Assembly: GCA_963778225.1 (NCBI GenBank)
Contig: CAVZTR010000009.1
Span: 97,673-161,672, forward strand
Direction of reading: 5' to 3'
DNA length: 64,000 bases
Origin: JAGVSR01 sp963778225
Lineage (GTDB): Bacteria > Pseudomonadota > Alphaproteobacteria > Rhizobiales > Hyphomicrobiaceae
Shown here piece after piece: positions 33,271 through 41,433 of the stretch. Below the pieces are notes generated by a model that did no database searches, had not been told where the DNA came from, and worked only from the letters and a program-made list of their open reading frames with translations. The position numbers and the translations under genes are program-made. Positions within the stretch are counted from its first letter, which is position 1, and the number at the start of each line of letters is the position of its first letter.

Positions 33271-34055
33271 AAAAAGCCTCGGAGACGGTCGCAAAGAAAA
33301 ACGGAGGCCCCGCGAACCCCCTTCCGTCTCCGCCGAAGCAGCGCCGCTCTGAAGATGAACACGGCGATATCGAAACCGCTGAACGGGCAGAAGACATCGA
33401 TGATGGGGACGAGGCCGACCTCCCGGTCGCCTTGGATAGTCAGGACCCCCACGCGCTCTCCGGCGCCCGCGACAATGTCCTCGAAGTCGCCATCGGCCGC
33501 GAAGTCCGCGCCTTCCGCAAGAAACTTGGGATCACCGTCTCAGATCTCGCACGCGCCACGGGTCTCTCACTCGGCATGCTGTCGAAGATCGAGAACGGCG
33601 TCACCTCCGCATCCCTGACCACGCTCCAGCGCCTCTCGCGCGCCCTGGGTGTTCCGGTCACCGCCCTCTTCCGCCGTTTCGAGGAAAAGCGCGACGCGGT
33701 TTTCGTCCGCGCAGGCCAGGGTCTCGTCATCGAACGCCGCGGCACCCGCGCCGGCCACCAGTACCAGCTTCTCGGCTTCTCCGGCGGCAACGCCACGGGT
33801 CTCGTGGTCGAGCCGTACATGATCACTCTGACGGAAAAATCAGATGTCTTCCCGCTCTTCCAGCACTCGGGGCTGGAGTTCCTCTACATGCTTGAAGGCG
33901 AGGTCGTGTACCGCCACGGCGACAAGCTCTACACGATGCTCCCCGGCGACAGCCTCTTCTTCGACGCGGATGCACCGCACGGCCCAGAAGAACTCGTGAA
34001 GCTCCCAATCCGCTTCCTCTCCATCATCAGCTACGCCCGCGAACGCGAAGAGTAG
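33267..34055 (+). CDS. XRE family regulator with C-terminal cupin domain, linked to the NMG genes
   Basis: 262 residues from ATG 33267, which overlaps the mgdD stop. An acidic, disordered N-terminal region (1-70) precedes an HTH (about 77-133; REVRAFRKKLGITVSDLARATGLSLGMLSKIENG, then SLTTLQRLSRALGVPVTALFRRF) and a cupin (about 185-255; HSGLEFLYMLEGEVVYRHGDKLYTMLPGDSLFFDADAPHGPEEL). Such regulators bind a small ligand in the cupin and control amine or amino-acid genes. Being the last gene of the mgd operon and translationally coupled to it, it is the likely regulator of the two divergent NMG operons. The ligand might be an NMG pathway intermediate; this is inference. Confidence 0.88.
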   Translation: MKKASETVAKKNGGPANPLPSPPKQRRSEDEHGDIETAERAEDIDDGDEADLPVALDSQDPHALSGARDNVLEVAIGREVRAFRKKLGITVSDLARATGLSLGMLSKIENGVTSASLTTLQRLSRALGVPVTALFRRFEEKRDAVFVRAGQGLVIERRGTRAGHQYQLLGFSGGNATGLVVEPYMITLTEKSDVFPLFQHSGLEFLYMLEGEVVYRHGDKLYTMLPGDSLFFDADAPHGPEELVKLPIRFLSIISYAREREE

Positions 34056-34092
34056 CTCTCCGCGCTAACCGGCCGGTTCCGCGCAGCGGAGC

Positions 34093-34133
34093 GCGCCTTC
34101 CGGCCGGCGCGCCGCAGGCGTGTCGGAAGGCGC
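34093..34133. terminator. Hairpin between convergent regulator and hslO genes
   Basis: GCGCCTTCCG and CGGAAGGCGC form a 10-base-pair stem with a GC-rich, 21-base loop. There is no T run on either strand, so termination here is inferred from its position. Confidence 0.45.
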
Positions 34134-34135
34134 CC

Positions 34136-35068
34136 TCAAAAGCTATACTTCGTGTTGCAGAACTCGCACGTGACGGAGATGCTGCCGTCGGGATCGCGGA
34201 GGCTTCCCAAATCCTCTTCCGAGAACCGCGTCAGAAACATCTGCACGCGCTCGCGCGAGCAGCGGCAGCTCGCATCCAGCGTCTGCCCCTTGAAGACCCG
34301 CACGTCTTCTTCGTTGAACAATCGAAAGAGCAGCCGCTCGGCCGATAGCGTCGGATCGATCAACTCGTGATCCTCGACGCTCGCCGCCAGAATGCGCGCC
34401 CGCTGCCAGTTCTCCTGTTCCGGTGGTGCGGACGGACTATCGTTGTCTTCGACCTCAGCTGTAGGATGCTGGATCAGAAGCCCACCCGCGCGCCAATGCC
34501 ATCTATCGCCGCCTTGCACACGATGCCGAGCCACCGCGAGACGCACATAACTCGGCAACTGCTCTGACTGCCGGAAGTACGTCAGCGCCGCGGCTCCGAG
34601 ACTTTGCCCCTCAAGCGCAACGATGCCCTGATAGCGATCATCTTCGCCAACGCGTTCAAGCGTCATCGCCATGTGGCCGCTGCCGATCAGGTCACCTTGC
34701 TTCGGTCGTGAACCCATGGCGGCGATGGCTTCCGCATCGAAACTCGCATATCCGCGCAATCGCCCCGGCGCCTCGTAGTCGGCGAGCAGAAAACGGATCG
34801 GCCCATCGGTCCGCGTTTGAAAGCCAAGGCGCCCGCCAGGCTTCAGCGGCTGCCCGAGCATGGCCGTTAATGCCAGCGCCTGACCGAGCGCTTCGCTGAC
34901 GGCCTCAGGATAATCATGGCGCGACAGGATCGTATCGACGACGCCGCCCATGCGCACGACACGCCCGCGAATACCGGATTTGTCCGTCGAGAACGGCACG
35001 ACAAGATCGTCTGCCCCCTGGACCGTCTGTCCTGGAGTTCTGCCGGCGCTCGTCTCGGAACCTGCCAT
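34136..35068 (-). CDS. hslO: Hsp33 family redox-regulated chaperone
   Basis: 310 residues from ATG 35068, which begins 13 bases after the argF stop; an in-frame start at 35113 would overlap argF. It has the Hsp33 fold (RGRVVRMGGVVDTILSRHDYPEAVSEALGQALALTAMLG, LIGSGHMAMTL, GIVALEGQSLGAAALTYFRQSEQLPS) and the C-terminal zinc switch with cysteines 268 and 270 (SCRCS) and 301 and 304 (CEFC). Zinc release and disulfide formation activate the holdase under oxidative stress. It is the last gene of the argD-argF-hslO cluster, a layout common in the order. Confidence 0.95.
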   Translation of the reverse strand: MAGSETSAGRTPGQTVQGADDLVVPFSTDKSGIRGRVVRMGGVVDTILSRHDYPEAVSEALGQALALTAMLGQPLKPGGRLGFQTRTDGPIRFLLADYEAPGRLRGYASFDAEAIAAMGSRPKQGDLIGSGHMAMTLERVGEDDRYQGIVALEGQSLGAAALTYFRQSEQLPSYVRLAVARHRVQGGDRWHWRAGGLLIQHPTAEVEDNDSPSAPPEQENWQRARILAASVEDHELIDPTLSAERLLFRLFNEEDVRVFKGQTLDASCRCSRERVQMFLTRFSEEDLGSLRDPDGSISVTCEFCNTKYSF

Positions 35069-35081
35069 GCTCTCTTGCTTC

Positions 35082-36017
35082 TCAATCCACGCCAAAACAC
35101 CAGGCGAGCACACCCTTCTGCGCGTGCAATCGGTTCTCGGCCTCGTCGAAGATCACAGATTGGGGACCTTCCAGCACACTTTCGCTCACCTCGTGCCCAC
35201 GATACGCCGGCAGGCAATGCATGAAAATCGCATCCTTTGCGGCCTTCGCCATTAAACCGTCTGTCACAGCATAAGGTTTCAGGATCTGCTTGCGACGCTG
35301 TGCATCCGTATCGCCCATCGAAACCCACGTATCGGTAACGACACAATCAGCACCCTTCACCGCCCGTACTGGGTCGGTACCGACAGCGATATCGGCCTTC
35401 TCCTTCTTCGCCCAGTCGAGATAGAGTTTCGATGGCATCAGCTCTTCGGGGCACGCGAGCTTGAGGTTGAAACCAAAGCGCGCCGCTGCATGCATCCACG
35501 AAACGGCGACGTTGTTGCCATCGCCCACCCACGCCACGGTCCGCCCCTTGATCGGACCCAGGTGTTCCTCGAACGTCATGATATCGGCCATGATCTGGCA
35601 TGGATGGGTCTTGTCGGTGAGCCCGTTGATCACCGGGATCGTCGCATGCTCGGCAAGCTCGAGAAGCGTTTCGTGCTTGTTGGCGCGGATCATGATGGCA
35701 TCTCCGTACCGCGACAGCACGCGCGCCGTATCGACGATGCTTTCGCCGCGCCCCAGCTGCAAATCGGTATGATTGAGCGCCAGCGTCGAGCCGCCGAGCT
35801 GCCGCATGGCGATATCAAATGACACGCGCGTCCGCGTCGAAGGCTTCTCGAAGATGAGGATCAGGACTTTGTCTTCGATGCCCTTGGGCCGCATTTTCGC
35901 CGGCACCTTGCGCCCGGCCTTTTTCATATCGTGCGCGTTGTCGATCATGCGCCGTAGCGTCTTGGAATCGAGCCGGTCGATATCGAGAAAATGTCTGACG
36001 GCGTTGGCCTTGGCCAT
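35082..36017 (-). CDS. argF: Ornithine carbamoyltransferase
   Basis: 311 residues. It makes citrulline from ornithine and carbamoyl phosphate in arginine synthesis. The carbamoyl-phosphate motif STRTR is at residues 60-64 (EKPSTRTRVSFDIAMRQLGG), followed by HPCQIMADIMTFEEH, and the ornithine-site FMHCLPAYRGHEV lies near residue 268. ATG 36017 is used. It lies 32 bases after argD and is probably cotranscribed with it, and so would be subject to the leader upstream of argD. Confidence 0.97.
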   Translation of the reverse strand: MAKANAVRHFLDIDRLDSKTLRRMIDNAHDMKKAGRKVPAKMRPKGIEDKVLILIFEKPSTRTRVSFDIAMRQLGGSTLALNHTDLQLGRGESIVDTARVLSRYGDAIMIRANKHETLLELAEHATIPVINGLTDKTHPCQIMADIMTFEEHLGPIKGRTVAWVGDGNNVAVSWMHAAARFGFNLKLACPEELMPSKLYLDWAKKEKADIAVGTDPVRAVKGADCVVTDTWVSMGDTDAQRRKQILKPYAVTDGLMAKAAKDAIFMHCLPAYRGHEVSESVLEGPQSVIFDEAENRLHAQKGVLAWCFGVD

Positions 36018-36049
36018 TGTCGAAGCGCCTTATGCGTTATGTTGGAGAC

Positions 36050-37285
36050 TTAGGATTTGGCGGGAAGCTGGGCGAACGCGCGGCGCATCCGAGAAAGCCC
36101 ATCGGCGATCTCGGCATCAGAGACATTGAGCGGCGGCAGAACGCGCATCACGTTTTCCCCCGCGCCGACGGCCAGCAGTTTTTCCCCGATCACCGCCTTG
36201 ACCGCATCGGCGACAGGCGGCGCAAGTTTTACACCGGCCAGCAGACCTTTGCCTCGCACCTCGAGCACGATCCCGGGAAACTCATCCTTCAATTGCGCAA
36301 GGCCTTGCGAGAGCCGGTTCGCGCGCTGCAGGACCGTATCGAGAAAACCCGGCTCGAGCACAGTATCTAGCACCGCGACGCCGACAGCCGTCGCCAGCGG
36401 ATTGCCGCCGAACGTCGATCCGTGCGTGCCAGGCGTCATGCCCTTGGCCGCATCTTCGGTCGCCAGAAACGCCCCAACCGGAAACCCGCCGCCGATGCCT
36501 TTAGCAATGGCCATGATGTCCGGCGTGATGCCCGACCACTCGTGGGCGAACAGCCGTCCCGTGCGGCCGACACCGCTCTGCACTTCATCCATGATGAGCA
36601 GCAGCCCGTGATCGTCGCACAGCGTGCGAAGATCACGAAGGAACGCGTCCGACGCTGGCCGTACGCCGCCCTCGCCTTGCACCGGCTCGATCATGATGGC
36701 AGCCGTCTCGTGGCAGATCATGTTCTGCACGGCTTCCAAATCGCCGAACGGCACCTGGTCGAAGCCGCTGACAGGTTCACCAAAGCCTTCCAGGTACTTC
36801 GGATTTCCGCCCGCCGCGATCGTCGCGAGCGTGCGCCCGTGGAACGCACCTTCGAAGGTAATGATGCGCCAGCGTTCTGGCGCGCCGTTGACGTAGTGAT
36901 AGCGCCGCGCCGTTTTGATCGCCCCTTCGCAGGCTTCTGCCCCCGAGTTGCAGAAGAAAACCTTGTCCGCGAATGTGACCTCGACGAGCCTCTCGGCCAG
37001 CGCCTCTTGTCCCGCGACCCGATAGAGGTTCGACGTGTGCCAGAGTTTGCCGGCCTGCTCGGTCAGCGCCGCAACGAGCCGGGGATGCGCGTGCCCCAGA
37101 GCATTCACCGCCACACCGGACGCAAAGTCGAGATAGGCGTCACCGGCTTCTGTATAGAGCCAGGACCCTTCACCTCGTGCGAAGACAAGGTTCTGCCGGG
37201 CGTACGTACCCATCACGGCAGCGGAAGGGGCACCTCCGCCCGTATCGGCCCGGACCGGCATTGGAGCCACGCGCGGCTCTGCCAT
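36050..37285 (-). CDS. argD: Acetylornithine aminotransferase
   Basis: 411 residues. PLP-dependent class III aminotransferase of arginine synthesis, which may also act on succinyldiaminopimelate. Landmarks are YLDFASGVAVNALGHAHPRL, FFCNSGAEACEGAIKTARRYHY, FEGAFHGRTLATIAAGGNPKY, MIEPVQGEGGVRPA, LLIMDEVQSGVGRTG and the PLP lysine in AIAKGIGGGFPVGAFLA. ATG 37285 follows GGGGGAA. The start of translation lies about 50 bases after the hairpin of an intrinsic terminator, and upstream of that lies an arginine-codon leader ORF, so the gene is probably controlled by attenuation. Confidence 0.96.
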   Translation of the reverse strand: MAEPRVAPMPVRADTGGGAPSAAVMGTYARQNLVFARGEGSWLYTEAGDAYLDFASGVAVNALGHAHPRLVAALTEQAGKLWHTSNLYRVAGQEALAERLVEVTFADKVFFCNSGAEACEGAIKTARRYHYVNGAPERWRIITFEGAFHGRTLATIAAGGNPKYLEGFGEPVSGFDQVPFGDLEAVQNMICHETAAIMIEPVQGEGGVRPASDAFLRDLRTLCDDHGLLLIMDEVQSGVGRTGRLFAHEWSGITPDIMAIAKGIGGGFPVGAFLATEDAAKGMTPGTHGSTFGGNPLATAVGVAVLDTVLEPGFLDTVLQRANRLSQGLAQLKDEFPGIVLEVRGKGLLAGVKLAPPVADAVKAVIGEKLLAVGAGENVMRVLPPLNVSDAEIADGLSRMRRAFAQLPAKS

Positions 37286-37302
37286 CGCGGTTCCCCCTAA
37301 CC

Positions 37303-37336
37303 CAAAAAATCAAAAAGGCCGCCTGTTCGGGCGGCC
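37303..37336 (-). terminator. Intrinsic terminator in the argD leader (putative attenuator)
   Basis: On the minus strand GGCCGCC (37336-37330) pairs with GGCGGCC (37323-37317) around CGAACA, followed by TTTTTGATTTTTT. It lies inside the transcript leader, directly before the argD ribosome-binding site. A complete terminator here makes sense if it is regulated. The GCCGGGT stretch at 37370-37364 could pair with ACCGGC at 37339-37334, just overlapping the first terminator arm, and could serve as an antiterminator. Confidence 0.8.
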
Positions 37337-37448
37337 GGTGGACAAAATTGGTACTGGGACGGGACCCGGCTGTCAACGCGCCACACCGGTGTGTGATTCG
37401 TATTTTTCGGATGTGTTTTTCGGGGATGGCAATCCCATAACCCCAAAA

Positions 37449-37517
37449 TTAGGCCCTCCGGCGAATCGCTGTGTGGCCCCCAAGCCACTTGTCCAAGTCA
37501 ACACCCGCCTCAAACAT
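37449..37517 (-). CDS. Arginine leader peptide (22 aa) upstream of argD
   Basis: A 22-codon ORF with a good ribosome-binding site (AAGGTGAG, ATG at 37517). It starts MFEAGVDLDKW and ends TAIRRRA-stop; codons 19-21 are CGC, CGG, AGG, three arginine codons directly before the last sense codon. The stop is 112 bases before the terminator hairpin of argD. This is the standard layout of an amino-acid attenuator: ribosomes stalled at arginine codons would change leader folding. The start region is enclosed by a 7-base-pair stem, CCCGCCT (37537-37531) with AGGCGGG (37510-37504), which could limit its translation. Peptide expression is inferred. Confidence 0.7.
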   Translation of the reverse strand: MFEAGVDLDKWLGGHTAIRRRA

Positions 37518-37854
37518 GGGCTCACCTTGTAGGCGGGAATCTACTCGTAGTACCTTCTGCCTGTCCGGCCACGACATGTCGCGCGTATCTCGCGACCCTT
37601 TGTAAGTTTCGTGCCCGGCACGCGTAAACGAGGCAGTGTTGTAACGCCTCCCGTTAGTTCGCGTTCGTTTGTCCAAGCGTCTCTCAGTCAAGCGTTAGTT
37701 CGCGGTCATCGCCCCCAGTTCCGGCGTCCTCCGTCGCGCATTCGTGTGCGCTCCGGCAGCGACTCCAGATTCGGGACGAGACCCATCATTGCCGGCGCGC
37801 GCCTTCGTGGCCGCGGCGCGGCCAGGGGGTATTGTTATCATGGAGCTTCAAGTC
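37518..37854. other. Intergenic region between arg leader and gcrA (337 bases)
   Basis: Must contain the promoter of the argD leader (minus strand) and that of gcrA (plus strand). I cannot name clear -35/-10 boxes. The GCTCACCTTGTAGGCGGG stretch at its left edge carries the ribosome-binding site of the leader peptide and the arm of a hairpin around it. No other gene is supported. Confidence 0.55.
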
Positions 37855-38427
37855 ATGAGCTGGAACGATGAGCGCGTCGAACAGCTGAAGAAGCTATGGT
37901 CGGAAGGGCTGAGCGCCAGCCAGATCGCCAGCCGCCTGGGTGGTGTCACCCGCAACGCGGTCATCGGCAAAGTCCACCGCCTTGGCCTATCCGGTCGAGC
38001 AACGACCTCGCGCATGAAATCCCATCGGCCCCGCCCACGTCCGGCGAATGGTCCCATGCCCGGCAACAAGCGCATGATGCCCAAAGGCAATCGCTTCCCG
38101 GCTCCTCCCAATTCCCCGCTCCAGCAGATCTATCAGGCCGAACCGTTCCAGCCTTCTGCTGAAGAACTCGATATCCCGATGGCTGAGCGCAAGTCGATCC
38201 AGACCCTGCTCGAGTGCCATTGCCGCTGGCCGATCGGCGATCCGCAAATGGCCGATTTCCATTTTTGCGGCAAGCAGAAGGTAGCGGGCCTGCCCTACTG
38301 CGAATTCCACGCCCGCCGCGCCTTCCAGCCACCGCAGGCCCGGCGCCGCGAGCGCGACATCTCTGAGCCGATGGTCCCGGCAATCACGGTTGAGCAGGCC
38401 ACGGAGAAAGAAACCGCGGGCAGCTAA
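37855..38427 (+). CDS. gcrA: Cell cycle regulator GcrA
   Basis: 190 residues. Alphaproteobacterial regulator that works with RNA polymerase sigma70 and DNA methylated by CcrM to time the cell cycle. The N-terminal HTH is MSWNDERVEQLKKLWSEGLSASQIASRLGGVTRNAVIGKVHRLGL (1-45). A basic linker follows, then the C-terminal sigma-binding part with CHCRWPIGDPQMADFHFCG and LPYCEFHARRAF. ATG 37855 gives the standard N-terminus; ATG 37840 would add MELQV and has a more distant GGGGG site. It is single, divergent from the arginine operon, and followed by a strong terminator. Confidence 0.95.
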   Translation: MSWNDERVEQLKKLWSEGLSASQIASRLGGVTRNAVIGKVHRLGLSGRATTSRMKSHRPRPRPANGPMPGNKRMMPKGNRFPAPPNSPLQQIYQAEPFQPSAEELDIPMAERKSIQTLLECHCRWPIGDPQMADFHFCGKQKVAGLPYCEFHARRAFQPPQARRRERDISEPMVPAITVEQATEKETAGS

Positions 38428-38481
38428 TTAGCTCCACGGCCGAATGAATTTGTCGGCCCCCTGGGCCGGCAGAGGGGGGAG

Positions 38482-38524
38482 AAGACCGGAGGCGCCGGGG
38501 GGCGCACTCCGGTCTTTTCTTTAT
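38482..38524 (+). terminator. Intrinsic terminator after gcrA
   Basis: AAGACCGGAG and CTCCGGTCTT form a 10-base-pair stem around a GC-rich loop, followed by TTTCTTT. Confidence 0.9.
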
Positions 38525-38739
38525 TGCGCCCACTTTCGGAGTCTTCATGTGAAGTCTGAGAGCCCAGTTTGGGCCTGTCTAATCAGGAATTAACCATTTT
38601 ACGTCTGTAACTATGGGAACAGCGCGGGTTCCCGGGCACGTTTAATCAGCATAAATTCACGAACGGGTGGGGGGCCGACGTGAAATGCGCGCGCCTTGCG
38701 TTTTGTGCAGGCGGCGATTTCTCGAAAGTGAGGTTTGCC
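38525..38739. other. Intergenic region upstream of the DUF2147 gene
   Basis: Together with the gcrA terminator it makes a 312-base stretch without a gene. A promoter for the DUF2147 gene is expected here. The in-frame extension from 38680 has no convincing ribosome-binding site and would precede the signal peptide. Nothing else is seen. Confidence 0.5.
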
Positions 38740-39675
38740 ATGCCTGCGCATCGAACAGCAACATTGATACTCGCCCTGACAGGCTTCACGCTCCTGCCGT
38801 TCGCCACGGCCCAAGCGGCTGACCCCACGGGCGTCTGGATGAACGATACCGGGCGCGGCGCTATCGAGATCAAGTCATGCGGCGCAGCTCTCTGCGGCCA
38901 TGTCGTCTGGGTGAAAGACACGACCGACACCAAAGGCTGCGGCCGCCAGATCATCGGCAACGCGGCGAAGGTCGACGGCAGCACGTGGGACAATGGCTGG
39001 ATCTACAGCCCTGAGAAAAAGAAAAAGTACGATGTTGAACTGAAGCCGCTCTCGAACGGCACGCTTCAGGTCACGGGTTATGCTGGCACCAAGCTCTTCT
39101 CAAAAACCATGATTTGGAAGCGCGCGCCGGCAAACCTCGTGCGCTGCGGAGCGCAGGAAACCATCGCGAAAGCCGAACCGGCCGTTAAGCCGGTAGCGAA
39201 GCCGAAGACGGAGATAAAGGCAAAGCCGGAAATCAAACCCGCTCCGAAAGCCGTGGCAGTCGCCAAGTCGGAACCAGCCATTGTGCCGCCCGCTCCCAAG
39301 CCCGCGGAGCGGCCCGCCGCAAAGTCGGATGAAGCAACTCCCGCACCTAAACCTGTTGAGATTGCCCGCGCCGAACCTGAAGCCGCTTCACCCACTGCAG
39401 CAAAAGGCGCCGACGTTGCATCAACGGAAGCCGAGTCCAAGCCGGTGCCGCAGGTGCATGCACTTCCCGGCGTCGAGAACGAGCAGGATGCACCCGCCGT
39501 TGCAGCCCCGCGCGAGGACGAGACCGAGCCGGGCACCAAGCTCGACATGGGACAGGTCGCCAAGAAGCTTGCGCAGATCGAGCGCGAGACGGGCTACGGG
39601 TTGAAGAAAACCGGCAACGGCAACTGCCGCCTGAAAGTGCCCTACGCGACCGTGAACTTTCCCTGCAAGGACTGA
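38740..39675 (+). CDS. Secreted DUF2147 protein with Pro/Lys/Ala-rich linker and two-cysteine end
   Basis: 311 residues. The signal peptide (MPAHRTATLILALTGFTLLP...AQA) is followed by a DUF2147 domain of about 110 residues (DPTGVWMNDTGRGAIEIKSCG, LCGHVVWVKD, GRQIIGNAAKVDGSTWDNGWIYSPEKKKKYDVELKPL). Then comes a 130-residue low-complexity linker rich in Pro, Lys, Ala and Glu with repeated KPxxKP units, and a final conserved piece TGYGLKKTGNGNCRLKVPYATVNFPC with two cysteines. DUF2147 proteins are periplasmic and lipid- or envelope-related; the function here is unknown. The long linker suggests that the tail reaches through the periplasm. ATG 38740 is chosen by the signal peptide. Confidence 0.85.
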   Translation: MPAHRTATLILALTGFTLLPFATAQAADPTGVWMNDTGRGAIEIKSCGAALCGHVVWVKDTTDTKGCGRQIIGNAAKVDGSTWDNGWIYSPEKKKKYDVELKPLSNGTLQVTGYAGTKLFSKTMIWKRAPANLVRCGAQETIAKAEPAVKPVAKPKTEIKAKPEIKPAPKAVAVAKSEPAIVPPAPKPAERPAAKSDEATPAPKPVEIARAEPEAASPTAAKGADVASTEAESKPVPQVHALPGVENEQDAPAVAAPREDETEPGTKLDMGQVAKKLAQIERETGYGLKKTGNGNCRLKVPYATVNFPCKD

Positions 39676-39690
39676 CCTCGTCTCGGGCAG

Positions 39691-41292
39691 CTAGGGCGTG
39701 ATCACGCCCATCTGCCCGAGGGCCAGAACTGCGAGGGAAACGGCAACCACCCAGAGAGCGGCAGTACGCCAGCGGCCATGACGGCTTTGCTTTTCAGCCA
39801 GCCGCTCGATGCTTGCCTCGTCGAGCCGCACGCCGTTCTCGGCCATCGCGCCGAGCGCACCAAACGCCCGTTCGGCACTCGAAAGCACCACTGGCAAGTC
39901 TGAGGCGAGCTTGGCAAGCATCGTTGCGCCGTCACCGGCATCGCGCAAACGACCCATCACGCTTAAGTTCTGCTCGATCCATTCTTTTGCGATCGGCTCC
40001 GCCGCAACCCACATGTTGAGCGACGGGTTGAGCCCACGCGCCACGCCTTCCACGATGACCATGCTCTTTTGCAGCAAAATCAATTCAGGGCGCGTCTGCA
40101 TGTCGAACACGTCGGTGTAGGCAAAAAGCTGCCCGAGCAGATCTGCCATCGAGATTTCGGATGCCGTCTTGCCGTGGATGGGCTCTCCGATCGCCCGCAG
40201 CGCCTGCGCAAAAACTTCAACCGGATGATGCGGCGGCACATATCCCGCCCAGAAATGAACCTCCGCCGCCCGCCGGTAGTCGCGCGTAATCAGCCCGTGC
40301 AGAATTTCTGCGAGGAACCTGCGCTCGCGCATGCCGAGCCGGCCCATGATGCCGAAATCGACCGCAACGACAGTGCCCGACTTATCTACGAACAGGTTCC
40401 CCTGGTGCATGTCGGCATGGAAGAAACCGTCGCGCATCGCATGCTTCAGGAACGACCGGATCACAGTCATTCCGAGCGTATCGATGTCGAACCCGGCCGC
40501 CTTCAGTCCGGCCTTGTCGCCGATCGGAATGCCGTCGATCCACTCCGTGACGAGCACGCGCTTCGATGTCCGCCGCCAATCGACCCGCGGAATTCGAAAG
40601 CCTTCATCAGGATTGAGGTTCTCCGCCATCTCCGACATGGCAGCCGCTTCGAGACGCAGATCCATCTCGAGTTCGGTCGTGCGTGCGAGATTTTCCACGA
40701 CCGCCACCGGCCGCAATCGCCGCGATGGTTCATGCCACCGCTCGACCAATCGCGCCGCAAAGAAATAGCTGTCGAGATCGCGCTTGAACCGCTTCTCGAT
40801 TCCGGGCCGCAAAATCTTCACGGCCACGGTCCGCCGCTCATCGCCGTCCACCACGACGGCTTTGTGAACCTGCGCAATCGAAGCTGCCGCAACAGGCGGT
40901 CCGAATTCGACGAAATGATCCTCTAACTTGCCGCCGAGTGACGCCTCGATCGCGCGCCGTGCTTCGTCCATGCCGAACGGAGGCATCCGATCCTGCAATT
41001 GCGACAGCTCGCCCTGCAGGTCCGGTCCGATGATGTCGCCGCGCGTCGCGAGGAACTGACCTAGCTTGATGTACGAGGGTCCGAGCGCCCCGAGCGCCGC
41101 CGAGATCCGCTTGTCGCGCGGTTTGCCCCACTGGAACGGCGCCGCAGCGATCCGGACAGGCAGCGTCGCAATGCGCGCCAGCTTGAACGGCAGCGGCTCC
41201 GGCCCATCCTTGGGCACAAAGCGAACGCTGTGGCTCGCGAGCACGACGCCAGCCTTGGCGAGACGCAGCGTGTTGAGAAGAGCTCCGGCCAT
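39691..41292 (-). CDS. ubiB: UbiB family atypical kinase/ATPase (ubiquinone synthesis)
   Basis: 533 residues. UbiB/ADCK protein needed for coenzyme Q synthesis at the membrane. The KxGQ motif is in SYIKLGQFLATRGD, followed by ASIAQVHKAVV with the A-rich loop that replaces the kinase P-loop, VAVKILRPG with the ATP-site lysine, HADMHQGNLFVDKSGTVVAVDFGIMG with the catalytic HxDxxxxN and DFG, and two C-terminal membrane segments (ALWVVAVSLAVLALGQMGVI). ATG 41292 matches the usual UbiB start (MAGALLNTLRLAKAGVVLA); GTG 41334 is the alternative. The usual neighbour ubiE is not present here. Confidence 0.92.
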   Translation of the reverse strand: MAGALLNTLRLAKAGVVLASHSVRFVPKDGPEPLPFKLARIATLPVRIAAAPFQWGKPRDKRISAALGALGPSYIKLGQFLATRGDIIGPDLQGELSQLQDRMPPFGMDEARRAIEASLGGKLEDHFVEFGPPVAAASIAQVHKAVVVDGDERRTVAVKILRPGIEKRFKRDLDSYFFAARLVERWHEPSRRLRPVAVVENLARTTELEMDLRLEAAAMSEMAENLNPDEGFRIPRVDWRRTSKRVLVTEWIDGIPIGDKAGLKAAGFDIDTLGMTVIRSFLKHAMRDGFFHADMHQGNLFVDKSGTVVAVDFGIMGRLGMRERRFLAEILHGLITRDYRRAAEVHFWAGYVPPHHPVEVFAQALRAIGEPIHGKTASEISMADLLGQLFAYTDVFDMQTRPELILLQKSMVIVEGVARGLNPSLNMWVAAEPIAKEWIEQNLSVMGRLRDAGDGATMLAKLASDLPVVLSSAERAFGALGAMAENGVRLDEASIERLAEKQSRHGRWRTAALWVVAVSLAVLALGQMGVITP

Positions 41293-41433
41293 GCCGTTTT
41301 GGGACCGATGGAAAAGAGTTCGCGTCGGGCGCACCGCGCGCCGCCCCGCACATTGCCGCGCTGGACCTTAAGGTCAAGCAAAGCTACCGCAGGAGGTTAG
41401 AATTGGCATACCGGTTGCGCCTGCATCAGACGG

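Noticed and set aside
37449..37691. 80-codon version of the arg leader frame
   Set aside because: The upstream part has no ribosome-binding site and no family likeness, while ATG 37517 has AAGGTGAG at the right distance. The short 22-codon ORF is the better reading.
41385..41433. AGGAGG-like site (GCAGGAGG) followed by TTG on the plus strand
   Set aside because: The frame that follows runs antisense into the yejF-like gene and gives an unrecognisable basic peptide.
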